From the NCBI GenBank assembly GCA_947588745.1, contig CANPYW010000011.1:1-58929 (forward strand): a stretch of 58,929 bases of DNA. The letters run 5' to 3'. Positions 1 to 9,365 of the stretch are shown here, piece by piece; position 1 is the stretch's first letter; every line of letters starts with the position of its first letter. This stretch comes from Candidatus Gastranaerophilales bacterium. GTDB taxonomy: Bacteria > Cyanobacteriota > Vampirovibrionia > Gastranaerophilales > Gastranaerophilaceae. Below the pieces are notes generated by a model. The model was given only the letters and a program-made list of their open reading frames with translations. It searched no databases and was not told where the DNA came from. The position numbers and the translations under genes are program-made.

Positions 1-263
1 GTTTCGTTATTCAGATAATATGCCTTAGCAAGATTTTCCGCAACATAAGCGGATTTGTTATACAAAAAAGCCTTTGTAAGCATTGTAATTGCTTTTTCAT
101 AATTTTTAAGCGAAATCAGCAATAATCCGTACAGATTTAAAACATTTGCATCATCGGGCCGCAATTCCAATAATTTGGTATATATCAGTTCGGCTTTATC
201 GTAATCACCCTTTGAGTGCAGATTATATGCTTCGTCAACCAACAGTTTATATTTCGATTTCAT
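1..263 (-). CDS. TPR-repeat protein, N-terminal part only (cut by window edge)
   Basis: An open frame begins at an ATG (complement of 261-263) and runs off the left edge, giving about 87 residues. It reads as tetratricopeptide repeats: a YNLHSKGDYDKAELIY segment is followed by LRPDDANVLNLYGLLL and a third helix pair. The same register and wording recur at the start of the next gene upstream (YNLHISGKFDDAAAIY, NVLNLYAQL), so the two are tandem paralogues. Its start overlaps the 3' end of that gene by 17 bases, so they are probably co-transcribed and translationally coupled. Whether this copy also ends in a glycosyltransferase domain cannot be seen here. The TPR call is firm, the function unknown. 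Confidence 0.75.
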   Translation of the reverse strand, partial: MKSKYKLLVDEAYNLHSKGDYDKAELIYTKLLELRPDDANVLNLYGLLLISLKNYEKAITMLTKAFLYNKSAYVAENLAKAYYLNNE

Positions 264-2397
264 TCTTAATCCTTGATACTACTTCCGCCCAGTCACCCGG
301 AATTTTTTGTTTGAATATTTTAACACTATCATACCATGGAGTTTTATCCGTATCATTAAACCATCTCCATTCGGTTAAATAAGGCAGCATTAAGAATGTT
401 TTAACGCCTAACGCTCCCGATAAATTTGCTATTGAAGTATCGATTGTAACAAGAATATCAATATTTTTTAAAAAAGCAGCCGTATCTTCAAAACTTTTGA
501 TATCGGAAGATAAATCGATAAGCGGAAGTTGTGATTTTAACTCATCGGATTCGCTGTCAACCGTCGATATTTGAAACGAATATATTTGTATATTTTCTAT
601 ATCAAACAATGGTTTTAAATATTTAAGTTTAATTGAGCGGTTTTTAAATACGGACGGGTTTCCCTGCCAAAATATACCTATTTTTTTCTTATTTGTGTTC
701 ATATAATTCATATTTGATATTTCTTTTATTCTTTTATCGGATACACTTAAGTAGCCGCCGGAATACGGAATATTTTTTAATGAGGCATTAAGGCAATATA
801 TCAAAGTCATATACGGCACTGCATAATCGTATTCATCATCGGGAACCGTACTTTCACCGTCAATAATTTTTAAATTCGGGAAATTGAATTTATATAACTC
901 ATAACAAGATTTAGGAACCTGCAAAATTATTCGGGAAGTTTTTTCATAAACCGTTTTTATGTATCTTGAGAACATAAACATATCACCATAGCCGTGCAAA
1001 GAATAAATGAGCAGACTTTTACCCGTAATATCCTGATTTTTCCATGCTCTTGAAAGATAATGACCGATACGCTCTTTGACTTTTGTATCAATATTTGCCC
1101 GAAAAGCTGTAAAGAAATTTTCATTAATTCCGAATTTTTCTTTTACATTAAGCTTATAAAACATTGCTTTTGCTTTCTTTTCAACGGATTTATCCGTCGG
1201 AAGTTTTGCATTCCAGTTATAAAACCCCTCTCTGACATCTTCCAGCTCTTTATTTCTTAATTTCATTAATGTTAAATCTTCTTCAATATCTGATTTATCA
1301 TTAACGGAATTATACATTTTATAAGCTTCTTCATTCCTGTTCGTAAAGGAATATATATAAGCAAGCTGAATTTTTGTGTAGTCATTGTTTTTATTTATGT
1401 TATAAGATTTAAGATAATATTCTTCCGCCAAATCATATTTATATAATTCCATATAATAATCGGCCGTAAGATTATAACCTAATGCTTTATCTTCGCAAAC
1501 TGCACTATATTTTTTTGCCCAAAATAAAGCTTTTTCAAAATCTAAAATATCACTTGAAACTGTTGCAAGATTAAATAATACATTTTCGTTATTATTATCA
1601 AGATTGTAGAGCTTTTCAAAAATTTCAACAGCTTTCATTTTATCGTGATTTTTATAAATCAGACCGATATATAATAATGCACGAGTGTTGTTTGGCTCGA
1701 TATTTAAAATTTGATTAAAATAATCGATTGCAGAGCCGTCATTGTTTAAATGAGAATATATAACACCTATTCTGTACAATATTTCCGTATTTTTTACCGT
1801 TTTTGAAAGATTTAACAAATATTTAAGTTCGTTATTTTCATCATTTTTTTGTTGGTAAATATTTGCGAGCAGCTTGTTTATATCGATATCATCAGGATTA
1901 TGTTTGTATGCTTCAAGTGCGTATTTTTCCTCATCTTCTTTATTCCCCGATAATCCCGACAGATAAGCAAGATTATATAAATCCGAAAAATCAGCCGCAT
2001 TATTATCGGCAAGTGCCTTATAATTTATAATCGCACGTTCTTTGTTCCCCGCCTTTTGATAGGTAATTGCATATAATTTTACCGAGTCCGCATTATTTTC
2101 TTTTAATTTTTTCAGCTCCGATATGACTTTTTCGTAATCCGATTTAAAAAAATATATTTTTGCGATATTTATTAAAATTGCATCGGAATTTGTTTTTTCA
2201 TACACTTTGTCAAATATATCAAGTGCCAAATCATAATTTTTTAACGAAACGTTTAATTGGGCATAAAGGTTTAAAACATTTATATCTTCGGGATTTAAGG
2301 AAAGCAGTTTTTTATATATTGCAGCCGCATCATCAAATTTACCCGAAATATGCAAATTATAAGCTATATCCGCTAATTTAGAATAATTATCTTCCAT
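247..2397 (-). CDS. TPR protein fused to a C-terminal GT9-like glycosyltransferase domain
   Basis: The 716-residue product has roughly 10-12 degenerate tetratricopeptide repeats over residues 1-400. A linker and a C-terminal domain follow with the features of the GT9/heptosyltransferase fold: KKIGIFWQGNPSVFKNRSI (nucleotide-sugar side), then FLKNIDILVTIDTSIANLSGALG, which matches the family's 'D-T-x-x-x-H-L-A-G-A-L-G' segment with Asn in place of His. TPR-glycosyltransferase fusions of this type are usually linked to protein or surface-glycan glycosylation; substrate unknown. I start at the ATG at 2397 (MEDNYSKLADIAYNLH), because the longer frame runs back into the terminator hairpin of the upstream gene. 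No clear ribosome-binding site is visible. Confidence 0.75.
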   Translation of the reverse strand: MEDNYSKLADIAYNLHISGKFDDAAAIYKKLLSLNPEDINVLNLYAQLNVSLKNYDLALDIFDKVYEKTNSDAILINIAKIYFFKSDYEKVISELKKLKENNADSVKLYAITYQKAGNKERAIINYKALADNNAADFSDLYNLAYLSGLSGNKEDEEKYALEAYKHNPDDIDINKLLANIYQQKNDENNELKYLLNLSKTVKNTEILYRIGVIYSHLNNDGSAIDYFNQILNIEPNNTRALLYIGLIYKNHDKMKAVEIFEKLYNLDNNNENVLFNLATVSSDILDFEKALFWAKKYSAVCEDKALGYNLTADYYMELYKYDLAEEYYLKSYNINKNNDYTKIQLAYIYSFTNRNEEAYKMYNSVNDKSDIEEDLTLMKLRNKELEDVREGFYNWNAKLPTDKSVEKKAKAMFYKLNVKEKFGINENFFTAFRANIDTKVKERIGHYLSRAWKNQDITGKSLLIYSLHGYGDMFMFSRYIKTVYEKTSRIILQVPKSCYELYKFNFPNLKIIDGESTVPDDEYDYAVPYMTLIYCLNASLKNIPYSGGYLSVSDKRIKEISNMNYMNTNKKKIGIFWQGNPSVFKNRSIKLKYLKPLFDIENIQIYSFQISTVDSESDELKSQLPLIDLSSDIKSFEDTAAFLKNIDILVTIDTSIANLSGALGVKTFLMLPYLTEWRWFNDTDKTPWYDSVKIFKQKIPGDWAEVVSRIKNEIEI

Positions 2398-2431
2398 AAA
2401 AATAATGATATTATATATTTCAAACAAATGC

Positions 2432-2462
2432 AAATAAAGCAGTAAAAATTACTGCTTTATTT
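2432..2462 (-). terminator. Hairpin terminator behind the glycogen synthase gene
   Basis: A perfect 14-bp stem (2432-2445 with 2449-2462) with a 3-base loop begins 10 bases after the stop codon of the glycogen synthase gene. It separates that gene from the TPR-glycosyltransferase gene. Confidence 0.75.
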
Positions 2463-2472
2463 TATGCTAAAA

Positions 2473-5154
2473 TCAGAAAATTTCAGGTAGTGACTCTCTT
2501 TTAATACCTAATTTTCCTAAATAATCAAAAACGGGGCCTTTTTTACCCTTTTGTATCCAGCTGAAATCTTCATCCAACGAATCTTTTACCATTTTCTTAT
2601 ATTGTTCGGGTTCATTAAAATATATATTTAATGCACTTTTCATAGCTTTATATAAATTTTCTGCCGATAAATTTTCATCGGGATTTGTTAATATTCCGTT
2701 TGTTTTTCCGTTCCTGTTAACCGTATCTACAATCCCGCCGACTGCACTTCCTATAACCGGTGTTGCTACGGCAAATGCTTCACCTTGAGTTAAACCGCAG
2801 GGTTCAAAAACACTCGGAAGCAGAAAGAAATCAGAGGCGGCAATTATTCCCGCAACGGGTGCAAACCCATGGGCAAATACAACTCTGTCCGAATTTTCTT
2901 TGGAAAGTTTATTTTCTTTTAAATCTTCTATATATTTTCTCTGTCTGCCGTTTTCGCCGTCCTGACCGGCTATGTAAAATATCGGTTTTTCTTTGCCGGG
3001 AAAATCTTTATCCCAGTTATCATAAAGAATTTTTATGCTGTCTGCCATAATGTCAATTCCCTTTTGAGAAACCAACCTGCCGACGGATGAAATAATCGGA
3101 GTATTTTTAAGCTGTTCTTCAGTTAATTCGGGAAACTCGGTTTTCCTCTCACCTTCAACAAATTCAAGCCTTGAGGTAAGATTTTTTATTTCCGATACTT
3201 TTTTTGAATTTTGAACTTCAACGGGATTATTTACTTTTGAAAACGGAACCATATATTCATTATAAAATTTGGATTTATTTTCGGCTCTTGCACTCATAAC
3301 CTCTTCAAGTGATGAAGATTTATTATAAAGCGTAAAATCTATACCCGTTAATGATTTAATTTGTTTATTTCTTGCTTCAACGGATAAATTGTTAAAATCA
3401 TTGCCGTTAATTATTCCTGTAACACCGCCTGCTTTTGTTTTTTCGGTTATTGCCCACCTTAATTCGCCCGCAAGTTCCGGGTGCGAATTCGATATTATTT
3501 CTTTTGCATAGTTTTCCGAAACGGGATGGAAACAGTTACTCAAACAGATTCCCATATTTAATAAATTAGTATGATTGGCATTTCTGTCATTCATATTCAA
3601 TATAAGAACGTTATCCAAATTGGATAAGCCATCATCCTTTTCATTTGTTTTTGTTGCACCTGTTACGGCGTTTGTAACGATATCAAAAGTAAAATTATCA
3701 AACAGAGTATTCAAAATGTTTGTTGTTGCTTCGTATCTCTGGGCATTATTGTTATCATTTCTTGTAGACCCCTGATACATTGTATTATGCCCGATTGTGA
3801 TTATATTCATATTCGATAATTTTTCCGCAGCACTATCCGATAATTGAGCAAATGCGTTTTCCATCGGGGCTTTATATCTTGCAAGTGCCGCAACGGGCGA
3901 TGCCTGCCAATCGTTTAATATTAAGCAGTCGGGAGATTTTATTGAATCAAACGCACTTCTATCGGGTATTTTTAAATCTTTCACACTTGATAAGTCTTCT
4001 TTTGCCTTTAAAAATTCATATACGGCTTTTGAAAAGAATGCAAATTTTTCGCTTTCTTCGCTTTTTTGGCTTGTTTGATAAATTGTACCGTTAAAATAAT
4101 CATCATTTTTTACAAAAACAAGCTGTTTTTCATTGCCGGACTCATCATTTGTCGTACTCACATAAATTTCAACATCTTGCGATTTTGATTTACCGCCTTG
4201 AAAAGTATCAACTTTAAATGAAGCGGCCTTTTTTAAATCAAATTCCTTACCTTTGTAATTATATACGTATTTATCTCCGTCATGCCTGAAAGAAGCTAAA
4301 CCCTTTTGCTGATACATAGGTATAAAAGTCGGAATATTTATACCGAGTTTGGTAACATTATTTTGAATTTCAACGGGAACGGAGCCTAAACCGCCTTCTT
4401 TAACGGGTGCAAATTCCGATGTAACAGACCATATAACGGGTTTTTCTTTTGTAATCGGTTGTATTTGGGGTTTATTGTACAAATATTTTGAAGCGGCGGT
4501 TTTGATTGCATCAACGGCTTTTTGATATTTTTGGTTATTTTTATTTATTGAATCGGTATTTTTCAATAACTGAATACCGTTAATATTTTCCGTATATTTT
4601 TTTGAAAGTGAGTTGCTGCTTAATGTGAGTGATTGTTCCGCAGTATTTATGGCTTGACGTGTTTTTGAGCTTATATCATCATATCTTTCTGAGGCATTTT
4701 TTATGATATTTTTTTTATCGTCATCGGTTAAATCATCGGCTTTTTTGCCTGCGGCAAAACCGGTAATGCCAAGTATTGCCGACCATAAAAGTGCATTTGC
4801 TTTGTTGCTTGTTTTTGCCTGTTCGTTTACGGACTGATTTACGAGTGTATTTTTTGCATCCTGAAGTGCTTCCAGTTTTGCCATATCCCTTGTAATATTT
4901 TTTATTTCATCACTTAAACCCGAAATACTTTCTTTTAATCCGTTAAAATTTTTGGATGAAACTTTATAAGTAATAATTGCCGTAACCGGTATTGCCGCAA
5001 GCGGTATTATAACGGGAGCGATTTTTTTTGCCTTATCGGCAACCGTTTTGAGTTTAATTTTTTTATCGGAACTCTGTTTATTATTATTTGTCAAATAAGT
5101 GTTATTAGCGGCATTATTAGCCGTTTGAAAATTTGAAAAGACATTATTACTCAT
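2473..5154 (-). CDS. GT5 glycogen/starch synthase with an N-terminal membrane extension
   Basis: The 893-residue protein would transfer glucose from ADP- or UDP-glucose to an alpha-1,4-glucan. The catalytic part (about residues 230-890) has the ADP-glucose-binding KxGGL motif (KEGGLG), an acceptor-side HNTMYQG segment, SVGRLVSQKG, and FEPCGLTQGEAF near the C-terminus, where the catalytic Glu lies. Bacterial GlgA is about 480-530 residues. The extra 230 residues hold an Asn/Thr-rich start, a hydrophobic stretch at about 46-62 (APVIIPLAAIPVTAIIT), a coiled-coil-like stretch and a second hydrophobic stretch at about 121-136. This suggests membrane anchoring, which is unusual for a soluble enzyme. 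The catalytic domain also carries insertions relative to GlgA. No glgB or glgC lies nearby. Confidence 0.8.
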   Translation of the reverse strand: MSNNVFSNFQTANNAANNTYLTNNNKQSSDKKIKLKTVADKAKKIAPVIIPLAAIPVTAIITYKVSSKNFNGLKESISGLSDEIKNITRDMAKLEALQDAKNTLVNQSVNEQAKTSNKANALLWSAILGITGFAAGKKADDLTDDDKKNIIKNASERYDDISSKTRQAINTAEQSLTLSSNSLSKKYTENINGIQLLKNTDSINKNNQKYQKAVDAIKTAASKYLYNKPQIQPITKEKPVIWSVTSEFAPVKEGGLGSVPVEIQNNVTKLGINIPTFIPMYQQKGLASFRHDGDKYVYNYKGKEFDLKKAASFKVDTFQGGKSKSQDVEIYVSTTNDESGNEKQLVFVKNDDYFNGTIYQTSQKSEESEKFAFFSKAVYEFLKAKEDLSSVKDLKIPDRSAFDSIKSPDCLILNDWQASPVAALARYKAPMENAFAQLSDSAAEKLSNMNIITIGHNTMYQGSTRNDNNNAQRYEATTNILNTLFDNFTFDIVTNAVTGATKTNEKDDGLSNLDNVLILNMNDRNANHTNLLNMGICLSNCFHPVSENYAKEIISNSHPELAGELRWAITEKTKAGGVTGIINGNDFNNLSVEARNKQIKSLTGIDFTLYNKSSSLEEVMSARAENKSKFYNEYMVPFSKVNNPVEVQNSKKVSEIKNLTSRLEFVEGERKTEFPELTEEQLKNTPIISSVGRLVSQKGIDIMADSIKILYDNWDKDFPGKEKPIFYIAGQDGENGRQRKYIEDLKENKLSKENSDRVVFAHGFAPVAGIIAASDFFLLPSVFEPCGLTQGEAFAVATPVIGSAVGGIVDTVNRNGKTNGILTNPDENLSAENLYKAMKSALNIYFNEPEQYKKMVKDSLDEDFSWIQKGKKGPVFDYLGKLGIKRESLPEIF

Positions 5155-5293
5155 ATAATACCCCTTTTATACGGACACGGAAATACACATATATTTTATT
5201 TATATTAAAGACCAAAGTTTATTATACAATAATTTTCAGACCCCGTAAATATTTTATAATATATTGTGACAATAATTTAATATTGAAAGTTAA

Positions 5294-5322
5294 CTGACAA
5301 TAATATGATTTAATCGTATAAT
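5294..5322 (+). promoter_or_regulatory. Sigma-70-type promoter predicting a leaderless helicase mRNA
   Basis: CTGACA (5294-5299) and TATAAT (5317-5322) are separated by 17 bases, close to ideal. Transcription would be expected to begin about 7 bases after the -10 box, at the A of the helicase ATG (5329). No Shine-Dalgarno sequence precedes that ATG. A leaderless transcript is an inference from this spacing. Confidence 0.65.
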
Positions 5323-5328
5323 TATTTT

Positions 5329-7293
5329 ATGGAAAACTTAACAGTAAAAAAATATACGTTAAAAAAAGTTGAAACTGCTCAAATATATAAAATCAATTAC
5401 GAAAACGAACTAAATGAAAGACAATTGGAAGCCGTTAAACAAAAAGAAGGTTCGGTTCTCGTTATAGCGGGAGCCGGTTCCGGTAAAACAAAAACGCTTA
5501 TATACAGAGCGGCAAGACTCATAGAAGACGGGGTTAATCCTAAAAATATATTACTTCTTACTTTTACAAAAAAAGCCGCAAATGAAATGCTTTCACGTGC
5601 TTCAGCCATTCTTGACTCCAGATGTGAGCAAATTACGGGCGGAACATTTCACGCATTTGCGAATATAATATTAAGAAAATATTCGGGCAAGCTTGAATTA
5701 AACAACAATTTTACCATAACCGACAGAACCGACAGTGAAGATATCGTTAATCACATTAGAGCTTCCGTCATAGGCAAGCAGGAAAAAAGATTTCCAAAAA
5801 AAGGAACAATACTTGATATCGCTTCAAAAGCCATTAATAAAGATATTCCCTCCGACGAAATTATATCAAAAGAATATAAACAGTTTGAACATTGTATTGA
5901 AAAAATTAATCAAATAATAGTTAAATATAATGAATATAAAAGAAAAAATTCTATTCTCGATTATGATGATTTGCTTTTATATTTAAGAACTCTTTTGGAA
6001 TCAAACGTTGAATTAAGAAAAACATTATCAAACCAATATAAATATATAATGGTTGATGAATATCAGGATACAAATAAAATTCAATCCGAAATTATAGAAC
6101 TGCTTGCCTCGGAGCATAATAACGTTATGGCTGTCGGAGATGATTCCCAAAGTATTTATTCATTCAGGGGTGCGGATTTTAAAAATATTATAAATTTCCC
6201 CGGGATTTTTCCCGATACCAAAATAATTAAATTAGAACAAAATTACAGAAGTTCACAAAATATATTGGCACTCGCAAACGAGCTGTTAAAAAAAGCAAAA
6301 GAAAAATATTCCAAAACATTGTTTTCAACAATAAATACCCCTATAAAACCTGCAATCATTAGTGCTGCAGACCTTAAAACAGAAGCGGAATTTATTACTC
6401 AAAGAGTTTTGGAGCTGAGAGAAGAAGAAAATCTTTCTTTAAATGATATTTGCGTGCTTGCAAGAAGTGCCAGAATGACTTATAATCTTGAAATTGAGCT
6501 TGCAAAAAGAAATATTCCGTATAAAAAATTCGGCGGCATGAAATTCGTTGAGGCGGCTCATATTAAAGATATTATTGCTCATTTAAGGGTAATTTTAAAT
6601 CCGTCCGATATTATCAGCTATACAAGAATACTGCTGCTATTGGACGGAATAGGAAATCAAAGTGCAAATAAACTGCTTCCCGTATTAACTTCAAATAATG
6701 ATATAAACGCAAAAAATCTGCCCGTAAAAAATCCCGAAGCGATTATGAAACTGATTGAATTAATTAATCAATGCCAAAAAGATATATATAATCCATCCAA
6801 AATCGTTCAAAGCGTTATCAATTATTATGAACCCGTTTTGAAAGATAAATATGATGATTTTTCAAAAAGAGAAAAGGATTTGGAACATTTTATCGCATTA
6901 AGCGAAAAATATACCGGTTTGGAAGATTTTTTGAGTGATTTGGCACTCGAACCTCCCGATACATCAATTACGGATGTTGAAGAAGGTGCCGTAAATGATG
7001 AATTCTTAACTCTATCGACAATTCACAGTGCAAAAGGTTTGGAATACAAGGCTGTATTTATAATTGGTGCTGTTGACGGCAGATTTCCTTCAACATATTC
7101 TTTTAATTCAGAAGATGAACTTGATGAAGAATTAAGACTTATGTATGTTGCCGTCACGAGAGCAAAAACACATCTTGCAATTACTTATCCCATAGATATG
7201 TTTGATTATTCCACAAATATGGTTCTGTCCAAACCCTCAAGATTTTTTGACAATATCAGCCGGGATATTCTTGAAAAATGGATTATTGAATAA
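5329..7293 (+). CDS. UvrD/PcrA/Rep-family superfamily I DNA helicase
   Basis: This ATP-dependent 3'-5' DNA helicase has 654 residues, close to UvrD/PcrA size. The SF1 motifs appear in order: motif I AGAGSGKT (residues 47-54), GGTFHAFA (Ia), VDEYQDT (Walker B), GDDSQSIYSFRG (III), EQNYRSS (IV), STIHSAKGLEY (V) and LRLMYVAVTRAK (VI). The N-terminus adds about 28 residues ahead of the usual LNERQLEAV start, with no internal Met to shorten it. The gene converges on the next one with only 4 bases between the stop codons. Whether it is the main PcrA/UvrD or a paralogue cannot be decided from this window. Confidence 0.92.
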   Translation: MENLTVKKYTLKKVETAQIYKINYENELNERQLEAVKQKEGSVLVIAGAGSGKTKTLIYRAARLIEDGVNPKNILLLTFTKKAANEMLSRASAILDSRCEQITGGTFHAFANIILRKYSGKLELNNNFTITDRTDSEDIVNHIRASVIGKQEKRFPKKGTILDIASKAINKDIPSDEIISKEYKQFEHCIEKINQIIVKYNEYKRKNSILDYDDLLLYLRTLLESNVELRKTLSNQYKYIMVDEYQDTNKIQSEIIELLASEHNNVMAVGDDSQSIYSFRGADFKNIINFPGIFPDTKIIKLEQNYRSSQNILALANELLKKAKEKYSKTLFSTINTPIKPAIISAADLKTEAEFITQRVLELREEENLSLNDICVLARSARMTYNLEIELAKRNIPYKKFGGMKFVEAAHIKDIIAHLRVILNPSDIISYTRILLLLDGIGNQSANKLLPVLTSNNDINAKNLPVKNPEAIMKLIELINQCQKDIYNPSKIVQSVINYYEPVLKDKYDDFSKREKDLEHFIALSEKYTGLEDFLSDLALEPPDTSITDVEEGAVNDEFLTLSTIHSAKGLEYKAVFIIGAVDGRFPSTYSFNSEDELDEELRLMYVAVTRAKTHLAITYPIDMFDYSTNMVLSKPSRFFDNISRDILEKWIIE

Positions 7294-7297
7294 TATC

Positions 7298-9253
7298 TTA
7301 TGCAATAGGAATAAATACTACCGGTGTTCCGTTTTGACCTACTCTTGTATATTGATTGCAAATATGGTCGCTTGATTCACGTCCGTCACCTACCGATATT
7401 GATATATGACCGTATAAGCAAGCTGCCGAACTTCCGGATGTCGATCTGCTCCAAACTATAACTGCACCTGCCGGTAATTTATTTAAGTCATTAACTCCAA
7501 GACCTTTTATTTCTCTGAAGTTTTCATTATTTCTCATTGTATCAAGACAATCTGCTGCTGCAGTTATACCTTGTCCGGGATTACCAAACGGGCTTGAACC
7601 GGTTGCTTCTATGAATGAACGTTTAACACCTCCCAAACAGTTGTGTTGTGATGACATGCTTGAACCGACTCTTAATGCCGTACTTCCCAATTTTTCGCCG
7701 GCTTCTTTATCATAACCGTATTTTGTCCAATCAACATTATTTATGTCATCTGTAAATTCAATCGGAGTTGAATCTGCTTTAATGCTGTTTTCCTGTAATA
7801 TTTTTTGTGTTTTTTCATTTTGAATTAACTCGGTTTTTTCATTTTTTAATGTTTGAATATTATCATTAATGGTTGAAATGTCCGAATCGGCTTTTGATTG
7901 TATGTCTGCTATATTTTGTTGATACTCTTGTATTTTTGATTGTAATTCAACTGCCGCATCTTTATCCGTAGGATATTTTTCCGCTAAGGTTGTTAAAAGA
8001 TTATTCTTTTCTTCCGTCAAATCTTCTTTTTCGGATTTTAATTTTTCAATGGCTTGTTTTGCATCATCGGCATTTTTTTCTGCTTTTGATTTCGCATTTT
8101 CCATTTCTGTCTTTTTTGCGTTTAAGTTTGAAATTTTTTGTGAATATTCGCTTATTAACGAAGCATCTTCTTTCGGGTCCAATGAAGCTTTTTTGCTTTC
8201 AATTTCCGATATTTGGCTTGAAATATCCGAAATTGAAGTTTCATAAGATTTTGCTTCCGCAGTATAATCCTGATATTTTGTTTCCTGCTCGGTTATTTCT
8301 TTTTCTTTATCGCTTATTAAACCGTCATATCTTTCTTTTTCGGACTCGTATTCTTCTTTGAATTCTTCGCTTAGTTCGCTTTCTTCTACTGCTTGTGCGA
8401 TTAATTCTTCCTGTTCTTCTATTTTGGAAGCTGCCTCATCTTCTACGGATGTCTTTTTTTCTTCCTGTTCATTAATTTCACTGTCTATTTCTTCTGCTGT
8501 TCTTTTATTTTCATCTATAGATTGAACATTGGAATTTAAACCCGCACCCGAGCCCGCCGAAATTCCTCCGCCGCCGTATCCGCCGCCAACCGAACCTGAT
8601 GAAGCCGCAGCTGCCGGTTGTGCTTCAGTTTCGGGTTCTACGGTTTCTTCTTCTTTTTCTTCTTCTGTTTCTTTAGCACCTAAAAATCCTGCCAAATCAA
8701 TTAAAGAAATATTTTTTTCATCACCGTCACCCTTAGAAAGAGCATTTAATTCTTCCGATGATAATTTTCCGTCACTATCCGTATCTATACCTTTGAATAC
8801 TTCTTCGGCATTTTCGGAGCCTATTAATTTCCAAAAATCGGAAGCATTTTCATCATTTGCTTTTTCAACAAATTCTTCCGAAGACATATCTTCCAAATCG
8901 GAAGTCTTTTCGGAGATATTTTTATTTGAAATTATATTATTTATGCTTTGTTTTAGTAATGTTAATATATTTGAATCAATATTTTCAATATCAAAATCGG
9001 GGTTAATATCAGCGTCGGATAATACCGAGCTTAAATCTTTTGAAGAAAAAATGGAAATTTCTTCTTCCGAAAGCTCGCCGTCTTTGTTTGTATCGGCATT
9101 TTCTATGCAAATATTCAATAATGAGAATAATGATAATGATTTTTCAGCTTCTGCTTTATTGTCATTTACTTTATTGTAATTAATTTCATTATCTTTAATT
9201 TTGCTGTCATCATAATTTTCAGTAAAATTTTTAAATAAATTATTAATTTGCAT
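7298..9253 (-). CDS. EF-hand, coiled-coil protein with a C-terminal CHAP/NlpC-like domain
   Basis: The 651-residue modular protein has four parts. Two canonical EF-hand loops lie at residues 54-65 (DTNKDGELSEEE) and 157-168 (DTDSDGKLSSEE), predicting calcium binding. A Glu-rich and Gly/Ser-rich hinge follows at about 195-245, then a long Glu/Lys/Gln coiled coil (about 250-490). The C-terminal segment (about 520-651) has a plausible cysteine-peptidase pair: Cys539 in HNCLGGVK and His616 in LYGHISISVGDG. That pattern resembles CHAP/NlpC-type peptidoglycan amidases or endopeptidases. No signal peptide or membrane segment is visible, so export would need another route. A ribosome-binding AGAGAG precedes the ATG. 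The peptidase assignment is an inference from motif layout. Confidence 0.65.
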   Translation of the reverse strand: MQINNLFKNFTENYDDSKIKDNEINYNKVNDNKAEAEKSLSLFSLLNICIENADTNKDGELSEEEISIFSSKDLSSVLSDADINPDFDIENIDSNILTLLKQSINNIISNKNISEKTSDLEDMSSEEFVEKANDENASDFWKLIGSENAEEVFKGIDTDSDGKLSSEELNALSKGDGDEKNISLIDLAGFLGAKETEEEKEEETVEPETEAQPAAAASSGSVGGGYGGGGISAGSGAGLNSNVQSIDENKRTAEEIDSEINEQEEKKTSVEDEAASKIEEQEELIAQAVEESELSEEFKEEYESEKERYDGLISDKEKEITEQETKYQDYTAEAKSYETSISDISSQISEIESKKASLDPKEDASLISEYSQKISNLNAKKTEMENAKSKAEKNADDAKQAIEKLKSEKEDLTEEKNNLLTTLAEKYPTDKDAAVELQSKIQEYQQNIADIQSKADSDISTINDNIQTLKNEKTELIQNEKTQKILQENSIKADSTPIEFTDDINNVDWTKYGYDKEAGEKLGSTALRVGSSMSSQHNCLGGVKRSFIEATGSSPFGNPGQGITAAADCLDTMRNNENFREIKGLGVNDLNKLPAGAVIVWSRSTSGSSAACLYGHISISVGDGRESSDHICNQYTRVGQNGTPVVFIPIA

Positions 9254-9365
9254 AATATTCTCTCTTAATTTTAACTCTCTATAATATATAAAACATTTTT
9301 CAATACAAAATTGCCTAAAATATATTAATTACGTTAAAATTAAAAAAGAATTTTAAATTTTACGG

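Noticed and set aside
8529-9179. 216-codon plus-strand frame (Ser/Pro-rich) opposite the EF-hand gene
   Set aside because: Low-complexity mirror of the acidic EF-hand/coiled-coil codons; no ribosome-binding site and no recognisable domain.
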